A stretch of DNA of 64,000 nucleotides from Lantana camara (lineage: Eukaryota > Streptophyta > Magnoliopsida > Lamiales > Verbenaceae). The stretch covers positions 37,171,001 through 37,235,000 of the forward strand of contig CM074855.1 in NCBI GenBank assembly GCA_037501455.1, written 5' to 3'. Below are positions 46,501-58,009 of this stretch, in pieces; the stretch's first letter is position 1; every line of letters begins with the position of its first letter. A model generated the notes under the pieces. It ran no database searches, was not told the origin of the DNA, and worked only from the letters and a program-made list of their open reading frames with translations. Position numbers and translations under genes: made by a program.

Positions 46501-46580
46501 GCGTGTACGGATTCTCCATTCCACTACACGTGTTGGGCTCTAGTGCGGGGGATGTGGTGCCCTACGCTCGGGGTGCTACA
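43555..46580 (+). repeat. Solo LTR (3026 bp), LARD3-related family
   Basis: Complete termini TGTAACATCCCGACC and CGGGGTGCTACA with the 5-bp duplication ATATA on both sides (43550-43554, 46581-46585), and no internal region. That is the product of LTR-LTR recombination. Signals: donor 1 AAAAG/GTAAG at 44303, GTCGCGGCCGCGAC-type palindromes 44770-44909, mini-exon candidate 45195-45274 (after TTGTAG, before GTGAGG), and a TTTTCAAG acceptor near 46115 before GAGCTAGGCGG. No gene. Confidence 0.9.
44770..44909. repeat. Cluster of four GTCGCGGCCGCGAC-type palindromes
   Basis: TCGCGGCCGCGA (44770-44781, perfect) and variant copies near 44805-44815, 44860-44875 and 44896-44909. The same core recurs in both LARD3 LTRs. 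Confidence 0.88.
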
Positions 46581-46585
46581 ATATA

Positions 46586-48573
46586 TATATGTGGAAAAAA
46601 ATTATAAGATTAATATCAAATTAATTAAATCTGATAGATTGTTACATTCAAGAAACTACAAGTTTTATTATTAATATCTTTAATATCTTTGTTTGGGAAA
46701 ATAAATTGCTTCTGTGTTGTATTAATATGCATACATGATACATATACAGGTATGAATATAATAACAATATACAAATGGTGTTTTGTCTTAATTCTTCTCA
46801 TTAGTTTTCCATGTGCATAAATAGTTCCTCTCATACTCACACACAATACACATGCATGAATTAAAATTCATGCAACAAAGAAACAACTCACACAAAGCCA
46901 TGCACAATTACAATTCACACACATGCACAAATAATCAAGAAATAAGCAGCAGTCACGTACCAATTAACCATAAAAACTAATAGCAGTTAATTCTTCAAAC
47001 AATCAGGTAACGGGGGTTAAGGTTCCCAAGCACAAAAGGGGTAATGAGGGTTAATGGTCACAGGCGTGCAAATGCATGGAGTAACGGGGGTTAAGGTTTC
47101 CAAGAACAAAATGGCTAATGGGTGTTACAGGTCACAGATGCGCGGCTCCAAAAGAACAGCACAAGCAGTCCCTCATCAGCTCCAAACTCAACCAAAGTGC
47201 ATCTAAAAAGATATCTAAAAGCAAGGCAACAACATCACATATCAAGGCAGCCATTGAAGCATTTAAAACAGGCCAAAATCATGAAATTTCCATACTCAAA
47301 ACACCACAAAACTGCTGCACAAGTGTAGCAAAAGTAGCTGTGTGCAGCAGTTCATTTATGCCCAAAAACTCAATCGAATGCATCTAAAATGAATGAAAAA
47401 CAGGGTAACAACATCATGTAACAGGGCACCACGAAAACTGATCATTTTCCAAACATTTTCTACTCAAAATTCATGCAAAATCTCCCAAAAATGACAGCAC
47501 AGTCACGTTCAACATGAAGTCATGACAGCAGTTCATATTTATGCCAAAATCCCCTATTTTCCATCCAAAACCTCAAGTTCATTAATTGTTTAATTTAATA
47601 CACACAACTACCATGTACTAAATGCAAAGAAACAATATATATAGGCATAAATGAACTCATTCTCTAGCTTAGAATCCAAGATATACACCTAAGAGCAAGT
47701 ATTCAAATCTTGGTGAAAACCTAACTATTCATTCATATAATTGCTCATGCATGAAACCTTGAATTCAAGACACAAAATGGAGCATATATTGAAATATAGA
47801 TCATAAGGAATACGGATCTTACCTTGGATCGTTGAGACGAAGAAAACAAGAAGATCTTGAGCTAATCTTGAGCTTCAAGAAGGTGAATAGTGAAGAAATC
47901 CCTTTCCTTACTCTTGGTTGCTGATTTCGTGTGAGAGAGGAAGAGATTAGAGAGATATATGGCTGAAATTGGCTTAAGTTCAGATCATAAAGTCCAAGGT
48001 GGGGCCATCTCTTCAAATTTGGTAGAAATAGGCTGAAAATTGCTTCGTCGGAGGTTCAAACGATACTGAAAAATTACGAGTTTAATTCCATTGAATTTGG
48101 ATCGTTGAAAGGAGTACAATGCTGAAGAGGGATCTCGAATCCGAGTTCCATAGCTCAAGATACAAAATAAAGAAGCTCAAGGAGTCCTATTTTCAAATAT
48201 GTCCCTAAACTTTCAAAAAGTGTCAAATAGGTCCAAAACCTATTTTCAATTAAGCCCTAAAATATTTAAATATCATGCAATCAAGTCCAAAAGCATATAA
48301 TTCAATTAAATCCATATAATTTCAAGAAATAAGCATGCTAGGAATTTAAATAAATATCATATAAATTAAAAAATTACAAGATTTCAAATAATAAAAACAC
48401 TTAGGCATATTTATGACAGTTAAATCAATTAATTCAAATAATTTCATATAAATCTCAAATAAAGAGCATATTTGAAGAATATAATCAAATTAAAGTATAA
48501 AATTAAAGGCAAATACAAAAATTAAACTCACACGTGGTACGAACCTGTATGGACGAACGAACGGGGTGTCACA
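46586..48573 (-). repeat. gypsy2 LTR remnant (left) joined to a truncated LTR (right)
   Basis: The first bases after 46585 continue the gypsy2 LTR. At a point I cannot fix exactly (about 46700-46900) the sequence becomes the 5' part of a minus-strand LTR with start TGTGACACCCCG at 48573 and donor CCAAG/GTAAG near 47823. Four copies of a GTAACGGGGGTTA motif lie near 47007, 47041, 47081 and 47115. The distal half of that LTR is missing. Frames such as 47118-47387 are not convincing. Confidence 0.55.
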
Positions 48574-49766
48574 TCCCCCGCACCATAGGCCGACACGTGT
48601 AACGAAAAAGAGACTTCCCCTACGCATCAAGCCACGGTGAACGGGAGACAAACAAAAATCCTTCCTAGCCTAGGCGGTCTAGACCCTAATACAGAGCGCG
48701 CAATAAAATCAAACACAAATGCGGAAGCACCAGGATTCAAACATAACAGTTATACATGCTCAACATATAAAAGGATATATATAACATGCCCATCCCGGGC
48801 CAAATAAATCATATAAGTTCTAAAGTTCGAATTCTAGAACATATCTTATACATATTTGTACATAATACCAATACAGAGAGTAAAGATGCAGGAGATGCAA
48901 AAGACTCGACTAACGAACTCAAACAACTCAAACGAAAGGCCGCCGCCTAGCACGAACCGACACCTGCATCTGCAAACTCAAAGAAACAAAGGGGGAAAAG
49001 AAGACAACGAGGAGGGGTCAGTCCTAAAGACTGGTGAGGGGGCTAACACACTCACACGTACATAAATATAAGAGCTGATCATATTTAAAATTAAAAGTTC
49101 ATGAACCGGGCGTGATTTTTGCATTCTAAAACATTTTAGCCCGTGATACTAGGTATAAAGGAAAGAGTTAAGGTTGAGGGTCAAAAACAATCAAATTTTA
49201 GTAATTAATAGTCCACTAGTGTTTCATGAAAAAATTCGTAATCAAAATCACACAACTCGGCGAGTACAAGTCTCAGACCTCCTAACTCCTTTCATAAACA
49301 TAATCGATATCATAATTCAAACAAAAACATAATTCAAACTCACATACCTCTTCTCCGGGTGATGGAAGGGTGGCCTACCCAAACCATCGATCTCATGTCA
49401 AGGTCGCGAGTTTCATGACACTCACGCCCAAGGATTCCTTCACCCACTAAGTCTCCTAGTGGGTTCAGGGTTTATCCTTAAGTGTGGTGACCATGCTTGG
49501 GACTACCCAACGGCCCACACCGCCCTGGGTCTCCTTCGCACAAATCTCCGAGGCCCAATTCATAATTCATAAATCATAAGTTCAAAATTTTTGAAAATCA
49601 GACTTATTTTTCAAAGTCATAACTCGCTAGTTCAAAACACGCACACCAACCCTTTTCAAAACAAACAAATGAAAATATGACTTACATATATATATAAAAG
49701 CGTTTTTCAAACTTTTCATAACGAAAGGGTCAATTCCCACAAAGTACATATTAAACACGTATCTAA

Positions 49767-49803
<37 letters not shown>

Positions 49804-52014
49804 GATCGCATTCGGGGTTAAAACTCGTTTATGGTTATAGGACATAATAAATAAAAGAACAAAACCTCACCTTGTCGACCACACCGGCTGAAACGAACTC
49901 AAAACACTTCTAAGAGACCTCCTTGACACCCACGGGACGAAACTCTGAACAAAACAAACAATAAAAGACAACCTTAGACTCACAATGTACCGCTTAGACG
50001 CTAGGCAAATGCATATGGATGCAAATGTTGTAATACACGTCATAAAATTCATACTAAGCCATATCGGAGCAAATAACAAAATATCAGAAAATTAATCCAA
50101 GAAACCAACTTATCACACGATAATGAAATTTATATTAAGTCAAATAATTCACGTCAAATAAATTCATAAATTTCATGTACGTAATCCTTAGAGTCCAATT
50201 TAAATAATTCCATAAATTCCTAACTTAGATAAAATAGTAATATATTATAACATATCATATAAGAAATTCAAAACAAACTAAATATTTTAAAGCTTTTTTT
50301 TTAAATAAATAACAAAACACACACACACACACGAACACGACACATGCACACACATAATACATAAATAATACATAATACACTTGCATGCATTACACTAATA
50401 TACTATATATATATACACACGGACAACTTGCATGGAACATATATATATTACATATACATAATGCATGCACTAATTATATATATTACATATATAGACAAGC
50501 AATACTCAATAGAAATATATATACATACACACATCCATGCATTAAATATATACACATGTTGCTCAATCTCATAACAAGGCAAAGAAAGCAATCCTGCATG
50601 GAAGGAAAAGAAACAAGGAATCAACGTAACAACAGGCAACCACTCGAAACATCCCCACTTTGAAGTCATGGCCCCGACCATAATTCGGCACAAAATGGGT
50701 CGCGACCACTACTACCTTTTCCAGTAGCAGCTCCAGCAAACATAGGTCGAAACATGGGGGAAAAATGGTCGTGGGCGAGACCCAAAATGACCTTCCCGCA
50801 GTCGCGGGCAGTCACGAAACTGGAGCAGGACAACCCTTTTTTCTCGTTCTCTCACGCAGCAGCAACAACCAAGCAAGAGAGGCAACAACTAAGCTAACAA
50901 CAACAACCCAGCAGAACCACAAATCACACGCATAACATATAAAACAGCACAACAACGGCCATGGAAGCAAACCAGTCCCAAAAGCTTCAAAAATCACATA
51001 TTCATTAATGGTGGATTCTTACACATAACACATAATTCAAATTCAAGTCCATGAGCAAGTAAAGGAAGCTAGTGTGGTCATATTTCATGCATTAATCCTT
51101 AAGAAATCTGAAAATAAAGTCATGAATTCAAGAAATAAAAATTAAACCTAACTATTCATCATAATATCCATAGCATGCTCAAAACCTAATGAAAATCAGC
51201 AAAATAGGTCTTAAATGAAAGGTAAGAAGATGGATAATAAGAATTCATTCATACCTTTTGAATCGTAGAAGAATCGGAGAAGAATTGAGCTCAAAATCCT
51301 GCAGGTGTGAATAGTGTTGAGAATCCCCTTCTTCTCCTCTTTTCCTCCAGCTCTCTCGGTTTTCTTGGGATCTTGTCCAAAATGTATGAGGTGCGAGATA
51401 GGGTCATGAGTTAGGGTCATTTTGGTTCAAGAATCGGGTCACTTGGTCAAGAAACGAAAAAGTTATGGCCAAAACCGTAAAAGGTGGCAAATCTGTGCGA
51501 GATCCACGTTTCGGGCGAAATTCGGAGGTCCGAACGGGCTTAGCAAAATTCAAGGTTAGGTTCCTAAGCTCCCAAATCTCGTTACAAGTCTGACTCCACT
51601 TTCGGAATTCGAATCCGAATTCCCGAGCTCAAGATATAAATTCCGGAACACAAGGCTTGCTAAAACAAGTTAGGCCCTCGAGTCCTTAACAAATAAAATA
51701 TGGTGCGTTACCATATCAAACAAGTCCAAAAATGAGAAACGAGCACATAGACAAATTCATAACAGGTATAATTCATGCGTGGCAAGTTATCACAAAAATC
51801 GAAAATAAATTCGAACTTAAACGGATTAAAAACGAGTTTTAAAAGGTTAAAACATTCAAATATTCAATCATATAATTATCAAATAATTCACTTAATTCAA
51901 AAATAGCATTTAAACATTAAAATAAACATATAGTTACTTAAATAAATAATTTAAATGCGCAATTAACACTCTCGAAATGGTATACCTGTACGGCCGGACG
52001 AGCGGGATGTTACA
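48574..52014 (-). repeat. LARD3 3' LTR, 29 bp short at its end
   Basis: Minus-strand start TGTAACATCCCGC at 52014. At the other end it stops at ...GTGCGGGGGA (48574), lacking the segment that in the 5' LTR (54609-54637) runs to TGCTACA. GC-rich motif copies lie at 50667-50820, donor near 51250 and mini-exon near 49867-49950. Confidence 0.85.
49771..49799. repeat. TA microsatellite
   Basis: About 29 bases of alternating TA. The counterpart in the other LARD3 LTR (near 55840) is much shorter. Confidence 0.85.
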
Positions 52015-53559
52015 AACTCCCCTCCTTCAAAAGGACCTATCCTCAGGTCCTACGGTAGGGTCTTGATCAACTTTGGGGACGAACCCAAATCCATGCTATG
52101 AGAAAATAGGTCGGCTCGTTGAAATGAGCCACCACTTAATTCTCATGACATCTCCTTAGCTTTAGCAAACCGGACACAAAGTCCTTAGCCATTTGCTCCC
52201 ACTTCCAATTAGGATTTGGAAGTAGTTGGAGAAACCTACCGGTTCTTGATGTTCAATCTTCAACCGATAGCACTTTAGACATTGCTACTTTAAGTTCGCA
52301 ATATCTTTTCTTATGACAATACATCCTACTGGTTCTTCAAGTCCCCGAACCATGAGTGGGATAACTTTGTGACTTTGCACTTCTCGAGGCGTAGACCACA
52401 TTCTCCCACTAGCAACCCACAACCAAAGCCTTTCTTTATGCCTGGATCGTAAATAAAGCAGTCTCGAGTACCCTCGGGTAGGCTAAAGCTAGTACCAAAG
52501 GCAACTCACTTCGACCACCTCTTCCCACTCTAAAATAGTACCACCTCTTGTCATTCACATCAATGAGTTGGCAACTCTTAGAGAAGATTCGCCTAGTTTA
52601 CCCAGGCGACACCAGAGACTTTCTCTCTGAGGCAATTCTCGGTTCTTCTACCCGGATGAGTAGTCGGTATACCCTTGTTAAAACTCAAACTCAGCGCGTC
52701 CACGGAACTCTAGAGAAGACGAACAACTCCTCGAAGTAGCGAAGGGTATTAAACTTCCACAGTTAACCTGAGTAGCTCACAATAGTCGATATTCACCCTA
52801 AAGTCCCATTTCTTCTTGGATAGGACTAAGAACTCCACGAAGAAGTACTCAATGGACGAAACCACCTTCTTAGAGCTCATCGAACTACGCCTTCAACTCC
52901 AACAACCAAGTTAAAGTCATCCGGTAGGGGGGTCTTCAAAAAGGTTAAACTCCGGGATAAAGATCACGACAATCTCAATGTCCCTATTGAGTGGTGACGA
53001 ATTCCACCTTTAAAGAATCATCAAGAGAGTCTTACTTCGATCTTCGTCTCTTCAAGCTTGGCTCGACCCTTCGGTTAACCCCATAAACAAATCACAAAGC
53101 TCGTTGCACAGTCTTGGAAGAACCAACTGCTTCCATGGGAAATATCAACGGGTTAGCCTTTAACCTATTACCCGAAAATATCGTTGAGCCCCGAACGGAC
53201 CTCTTAAAAGCAACCACCAAAGCCACAAGCGCTCGAACCACCAACCCACGCCTTAAGATAACCCCGGACCTCAACAAGGTGCCTTCAAACAAAACCACCG
53301 AGCAGCTTGGCCCTCACAACTCACCAACACTCTCGGGCACTCAACTCACCAAAACTCTCCCCAAGAAGAGAGCTCCCACAAAAGAAAGCAACAACTATAA
53401 CAACAACCAGCAAGAAACAACAAAACGAAAGAAATAAGACAAGCAAGTGGGTTTCCCCGAATTTAAAATATGCATGGGAGAGATGCCATGGATGTAATTA
53501 CCTCAATTCTCGGGTGCCCTTTGGCCTCCAATTTGAAGCCTTTGGTTAAACCTCCTTTG
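52015..53559 (-). other. LARD3 internal region downstream of gag
   Basis: Starts with the purine tract (TTTTGAAGGAGGGGAGTT on the minus strand, 52015-52032). The rest is sequence without recognisable pol domains. The 107-residue plus-strand frame at 53114-53437 is antisense to the element and composition-driven. I see no gene. Confidence 0.7.
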
Positions 53560-54386
53560 TTTATTAGCCCTCGAACGGTCACAATCTGGGAGCTTGTATT
53601 CTGAAGACCCGCAAGCGTAGCATCTCTTTAATCGAATCCAATATCCTTCGTAAGTGTGGTTGGTCCCTCGGTAATATGCACACGGTGGGAATTCTCTCTC
53701 GGACCAAGGGGTCTTCAGAGGCTTAGATTTCTTCTTGTTATTTCTTTTCTCGGTCGGTACACCTTGTCGATTTGGTTTCTCTTCAACTTGTAGATTAGAG
53801 CATGATTCGAATCCAAATGGTCATCCCGATGCTTCTTCTTCATATCTCTTTCTTGCCATCCAACGATTTTCAACCCGTAGTGCTTTCTCAACGGCTTGAT
53901 TCCATGTGCCCGTATCTCTTGCCATTAAAGCTTCCCTGAACTCGCTCCGAAGGCCTTCCATAAAATATTTAGCCTTCATCCGTTCATCATTTGTAATATG
54001 TGGTACGCATACGCCCACTCTTTCGAACTCCTCCAAATATTCCATAACTGTCTTATCTCCTTGTTTAAGGATGAAAAATTCTTCAATTCTTCGATCTTGT
54101 AAGATGGTCGGAGTGTACCTCTTTCTGAATTCCCGAACGAATACATCCCATATCAATGCTTCTCTCGCGCCTCCAGTTGATGAGTGACTCTTTCCCACCA
54201 TAAATTCGCTTGTCCTTATAGAAGTAGGGTAGCAAGGCGAACTTTGTTTTGAGATTCACATGGCCATACTCGAAATATTCCTTCTATCTCCGCGAGCCAT
54301 TCCCCCACCTTAATATCATTACCTCCTCGGAAGTGCGAAGGATTGAAAGTTCCAAACTCTCGGTACAAGGTTGCTATCGGATTCAT
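53560..54386 (-). pseudogene. LARD3 gag (capsid domain and damaged zinc knuckle)
   Basis: The start ATG at 54386 opens MNPIATLYREFGTFNPSHF, then VGEWLAEIEGIFRV. After an in-frame TAA near 54210 comes GQANLWWERVTHQ, then a frame change near 54170-54180. The open piece 53821-54201 carries the Retrotrans_gag core: WDVFVREFRKRYTP, EEFFILKQGDKTVMEYLEEF, KAKYFMEGLRSEFREAL. A degenerate CCHC knuckle, CYACGSSEYKLPDC with His replaced by Tyr, lies near 53593-53635. Gag would form the particle. One stop and one frameshift suggest inactivity in this copy. Length up to the knuckle fits a plant gypsy gag. No protease follows. Confidence 0.85.
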
Positions 54387-54588
54387 AGGTGGTATCCTGA
54401 AAATCTCAAAAATTACAATAGAAATATAGGTACATGTCGATTAGTAAGTGCATGTTCATGTGCACAATTAACACAAATAATACAAATAATTCACGTATAA
54501 GTGAGAATGGATGCAAACAAACACATAATAAGCCGAATGACCTAAAAAAACACGACACGACACTAGAGCTCCGGTTTTGCAACCAATA

Positions 54589-54600
54589 GCTCTGATACCA
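54589..54600 (-). other. LARD3 primer-binding site (initiator Met tRNA)
   Basis: The minus strand reads TGGTATCAGAGC eight bases inside the 5' LTR, followed by the GGTTGCAAAACC hairpin block (54573-54584). Confidence 0.93.
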
Positions 54601-54608
54601 CTTTGGGA

Positions 54609-57600
54609 TGTAGCACCCCGGAGCGCAGAGCACTACATCCCTCGCACCATAGCCCAACACGTGTAACAAAATAGGGACTCCGCACACTCATCCAGCCACG
54701 GTGAACGGGAGACAAACAAAAATCCCTCCTAGGCTAGGCGATCTAGAACCTAATACATAATGCCCAATAAAATCAAATACAAATGCAGAAGCACCAGGAT
54801 TCAAACATACCAGTTATACATGCTCAACATATAATAGGATATATATAACATGCCCATCACGGGCCAAATAAATCATATAAGTTCTAAAGTTCGAATTCCA
54901 GAACATATCTTATACGTATTTATACATAATACCAATACAGAGAGTAAAGATGCAGGAGATGCAAAAGACTCGACTAACGAACTCAAACAACTCAAACATA
55001 AGACCACTGCCTAGCACGAACCGACACCTGCACCTGCAAACTCAAAGAAACGAAGGGGGAAAAGAACAAAACGAGGATAGGTTAGTCCTAAAGACAGGGG
55101 GAGGGGGCTAGCACACTCACATGTACATAAATATAAGAGCAGAGCATATTTAAAATTAAAAGTTCATGAACCGGGCCGTGGTTTTTGCATTCTAAAACAT
55201 TTTAGCCCGTGATACTAGGTATAAAGGAAAGAGTTAAGGCCGAAGGCCAAACATAATCAAATTTTAGTAATTAATAGTCCACTAGCGTTTCATGAAGAAA
55301 TTCATAATCAAAATCACACAACTCTGCGAGTACGAGTCTCAGACCTCCTAACTCCTTTCATAAACATAATCGAAATCATAATTCAAACGAAAACATAATT
55401 GAAACTCACATACCTCTTCTCTGGGTGAAGGAAGGGTGGCCTACCCTAACCATCGATCTCATGTCAGGGTCGTGAGTTTCATGACACTCACGCCCAAGGA
55501 TTCCATCCCCCACTAAGCCTCCTAGTGGGTTCAGGGTTGAACCTTAAGTGTGGAGTCCATTCTAGGGACTACCTGACAGCCCACACCGTCCTGGGTCTCC
55601 TTTCGCACAAATCTCCGAGGCCCAATTCATAATTCAAAAATCATCAGTTCAAAATTTTTGAAAATCAGACTTATTTTCCAAAGTCATAACTCGCTAGTTG
55701 AAAACACGCACACCAACCCTTTTCAAAACAAACAAATGAAAATATGACTTACATATATATATAAAAGCGTTTTCCAAACTTTTCATAAGAAAAGGGTCAA
55801 TTCCCACAAAGTACATATCAAACACGTATCTAAATTTGTATATATATGTATGTAGATCGCATGCGGGGTTAAAACTCATTTGGGGTTATAGGACATAATA
55901 ACTAAAAGAACAAAACCTCACCTTGTCGACCACACCGGACGAAACGAACTCAAAACACTTCTAAGAGACCTCCTCAACACCCATGGGACGAAACTCTGAA
56001 CAAAACAAACAATAAAAGACAACCTTAGACTCACAATGTACCGCTTAGACGCTCGACAAATCCATATGAATGCAAATGATGCAATGCACTTCATAAAATT
56101 CATACTAAGGCATATCAAAGAAAATAACAAAATATCACACAATTAATCCGAGAAACCAACTTATCACACGCCAATTAAATTCATATTAAGTCACATAATT
56201 CATGTCAAATAAATTCATAAATTTCATGTACGTAATCCCTAGAATCCAATTTAAACAATTCCATAAATTCCTAACTTAGACAAAATAGTAATATATTATA
56301 AAATATCATATAAGAAATTCAAAACAAACTAAATATTTTAAAGCTTTTTTTTTTTAAAGAAATAACAAAACACACACACACACGAACACGACACATGCAC
56401 ACACATAATACATAAATAATATATAATACACAAACATATATATATATATATACACACGTACAACTTGCATGGAACATATATATATTACATATACACAATG
56501 CATGCACTAATTATATATATTGCATATACAAACAAGCAATACTCAATAGAAATATATATACATACACACATCCATGCATTAAATATATACACATGCTGCT
56601 CCATCTCATAACAAGGCAAAGAAAGTAATCCTGAAGGAAAAGAAACAAGGCAGCAACGTAACAACAGGCAACCACTCGAAACATCCCAAATTTGAAATCG
56701 CGGCCGCGACCATAATTCAGCACAAATGGGGTCGCGCCTGCTACCACCTCTTCCAGCAGTAGCTCCAGCAAACACAGGTCGAAACATGGGGAAAAAATGG
56801 TCGCGGGCGTGGCCCAAAATGGCCTTCTCGCAGTCGCGAAACTGGAGCAGGACAACCCTGTTTTCTCGTTCTCTAAGGCAGCAGCAGCAACCCAGAAAGA
56901 AAGGCAACAACTAAGTTAATAGCAACAACCGAGCAGTACCACAAATCACACGTCGATGGAAGCAAACCAGTCCCAAAATCTTCAAAAATCATATATTCAT
57001 TAATGGTGGATTCTTGCACGCAACACATAATTCAAATTCAAGTCCATTAGCAAGTAAAGGAAGCTATTGTGGTCATATTTCATGCATTAATCCTTAAGAA
57101 ATCTAAAAATAAAGTCATGAATTCAAGAAATGGAAATTAAACATAACTATTCATCATAATATCCATAGCATGCTCAAAACCTAATGAAAATCAGTAAAAT
57201 AGGTCTTAAATGAAAGGCAAGAATATGGAGAATAATAATTCATTCATACCTTTCGAATCGTAGAAGAATTGGAGAAGAATCGAGCTCAAAATCCTTCAAG
57301 CGTGAATAGTGCCGAGAATCCCCTTCTTCTCCTCTTTTCCTCCAGCTCTCTAGGTTTTCTTGGTATCCGGGCAAAAATGAATGAGGTTGGAGATAGGGTT
57401 ATGAGTTAGGGTTATTTTGGTTCAAGAATTGGGTCACTTGGTCAAGAAACGAAAAAGTTATGGCCAAACCCGTAAAAGGTGGCAAATCTGCGCGAGATCC
57501 ACGTTTCGGGCGAAATTCAGAGGTTCGAACGGGCTTAGAAAAATTCAAGGTTAGGTTCCTTAGCTCCCAAATCTCATTACTAGTCCGACGCCACTTTCGG

Positions 57601-58009
57601 AATTCGAATCCGAATTCCCGAGCTCAAGATATAAATTCCGGAACACAAGGCGCGCTAAAACAAGTTAGGCCCTCGAGTCCTTAACAAATAAAATATGGTG
57701 CGTTACCATATCAAACAAGTCCAAAAATGAAAAACGAGCTTATAGACAAATTCATAACAGGTATAATTCATGCGTGGCAAGTTATCACAAAAATCGAAAA
57801 TAAATTCGAACTTAAACGGATTAACAACGAGTTTTAAAAGGTTAAAACATTCAAATATTCAATCATATAATTATCAAATAATTCACTTAATTCAAAAATA
57901 GCATTTAAACATTAAAATAAACATGTAGTTACTTAAATAAATAATTTAAATGCGCAATTAACACTCTCGAAATGGCGTACATGTACGGCCGGAAAAGCGG
58001 GATGTTACA
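54609..58009 (-). repeat. LARD3 5' LTR (3401 bp)
   Basis: Complete termini TGTAACATCCCGC (58009) and CGGGGTGCTACA (54609). Signals on the minus strand: donor 1 GAAAG/GTATG (intron from 57249), GTCGCGGCCGCGAC-type motifs 56697-56835, mini-exon candidate 55922-55995 (after TTCAG, before GTGAGG), and third acceptor GTGCAG at 55028-55033 before GTGCTAGGCAG. No gene in it. Confidence 0.9.

Larger units (their letters stand above)
48574..58009 (-). mobile_element. LARD3: non-autonomous element retaining only gag (TR-GAG type)
   Basis: Minus-strand element: 5' LTR 54609-58009, primer-binding site 54589-54600, internal 2.6 kb with a damaged gag, purine tract 52015-52033, and 3' LTR 48574-52014. No protease, reverse transcriptase or integrase is visible. 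LTR retrotransposons with gag alone are known in plants as TR-GAG elements. The 3' LTR lacks its last ~29 bp where another LTR terminus abuts. The right end is in the gypsy2 LTR; the flank is GTTCC at 58010. Its LTRs share the GTCGCGGCCGCGAC motif set with the solo LTR 43555-46580. Confidence 0.87.

Noticed and set aside
46824..46828. GTTCC as left target duplication of LARD3 (right flank GTTCC at 58010)
   Set aside because: The bases that follow are not a LARD3 terminus, and a chance 5-mer match in this interval is likely.
53114..53437. 107-residue plus-strand frame in LARD3
   Set aside because: Antisense to the element and next to gag; low-complexity Thr/Asn/Lys content with no domain.
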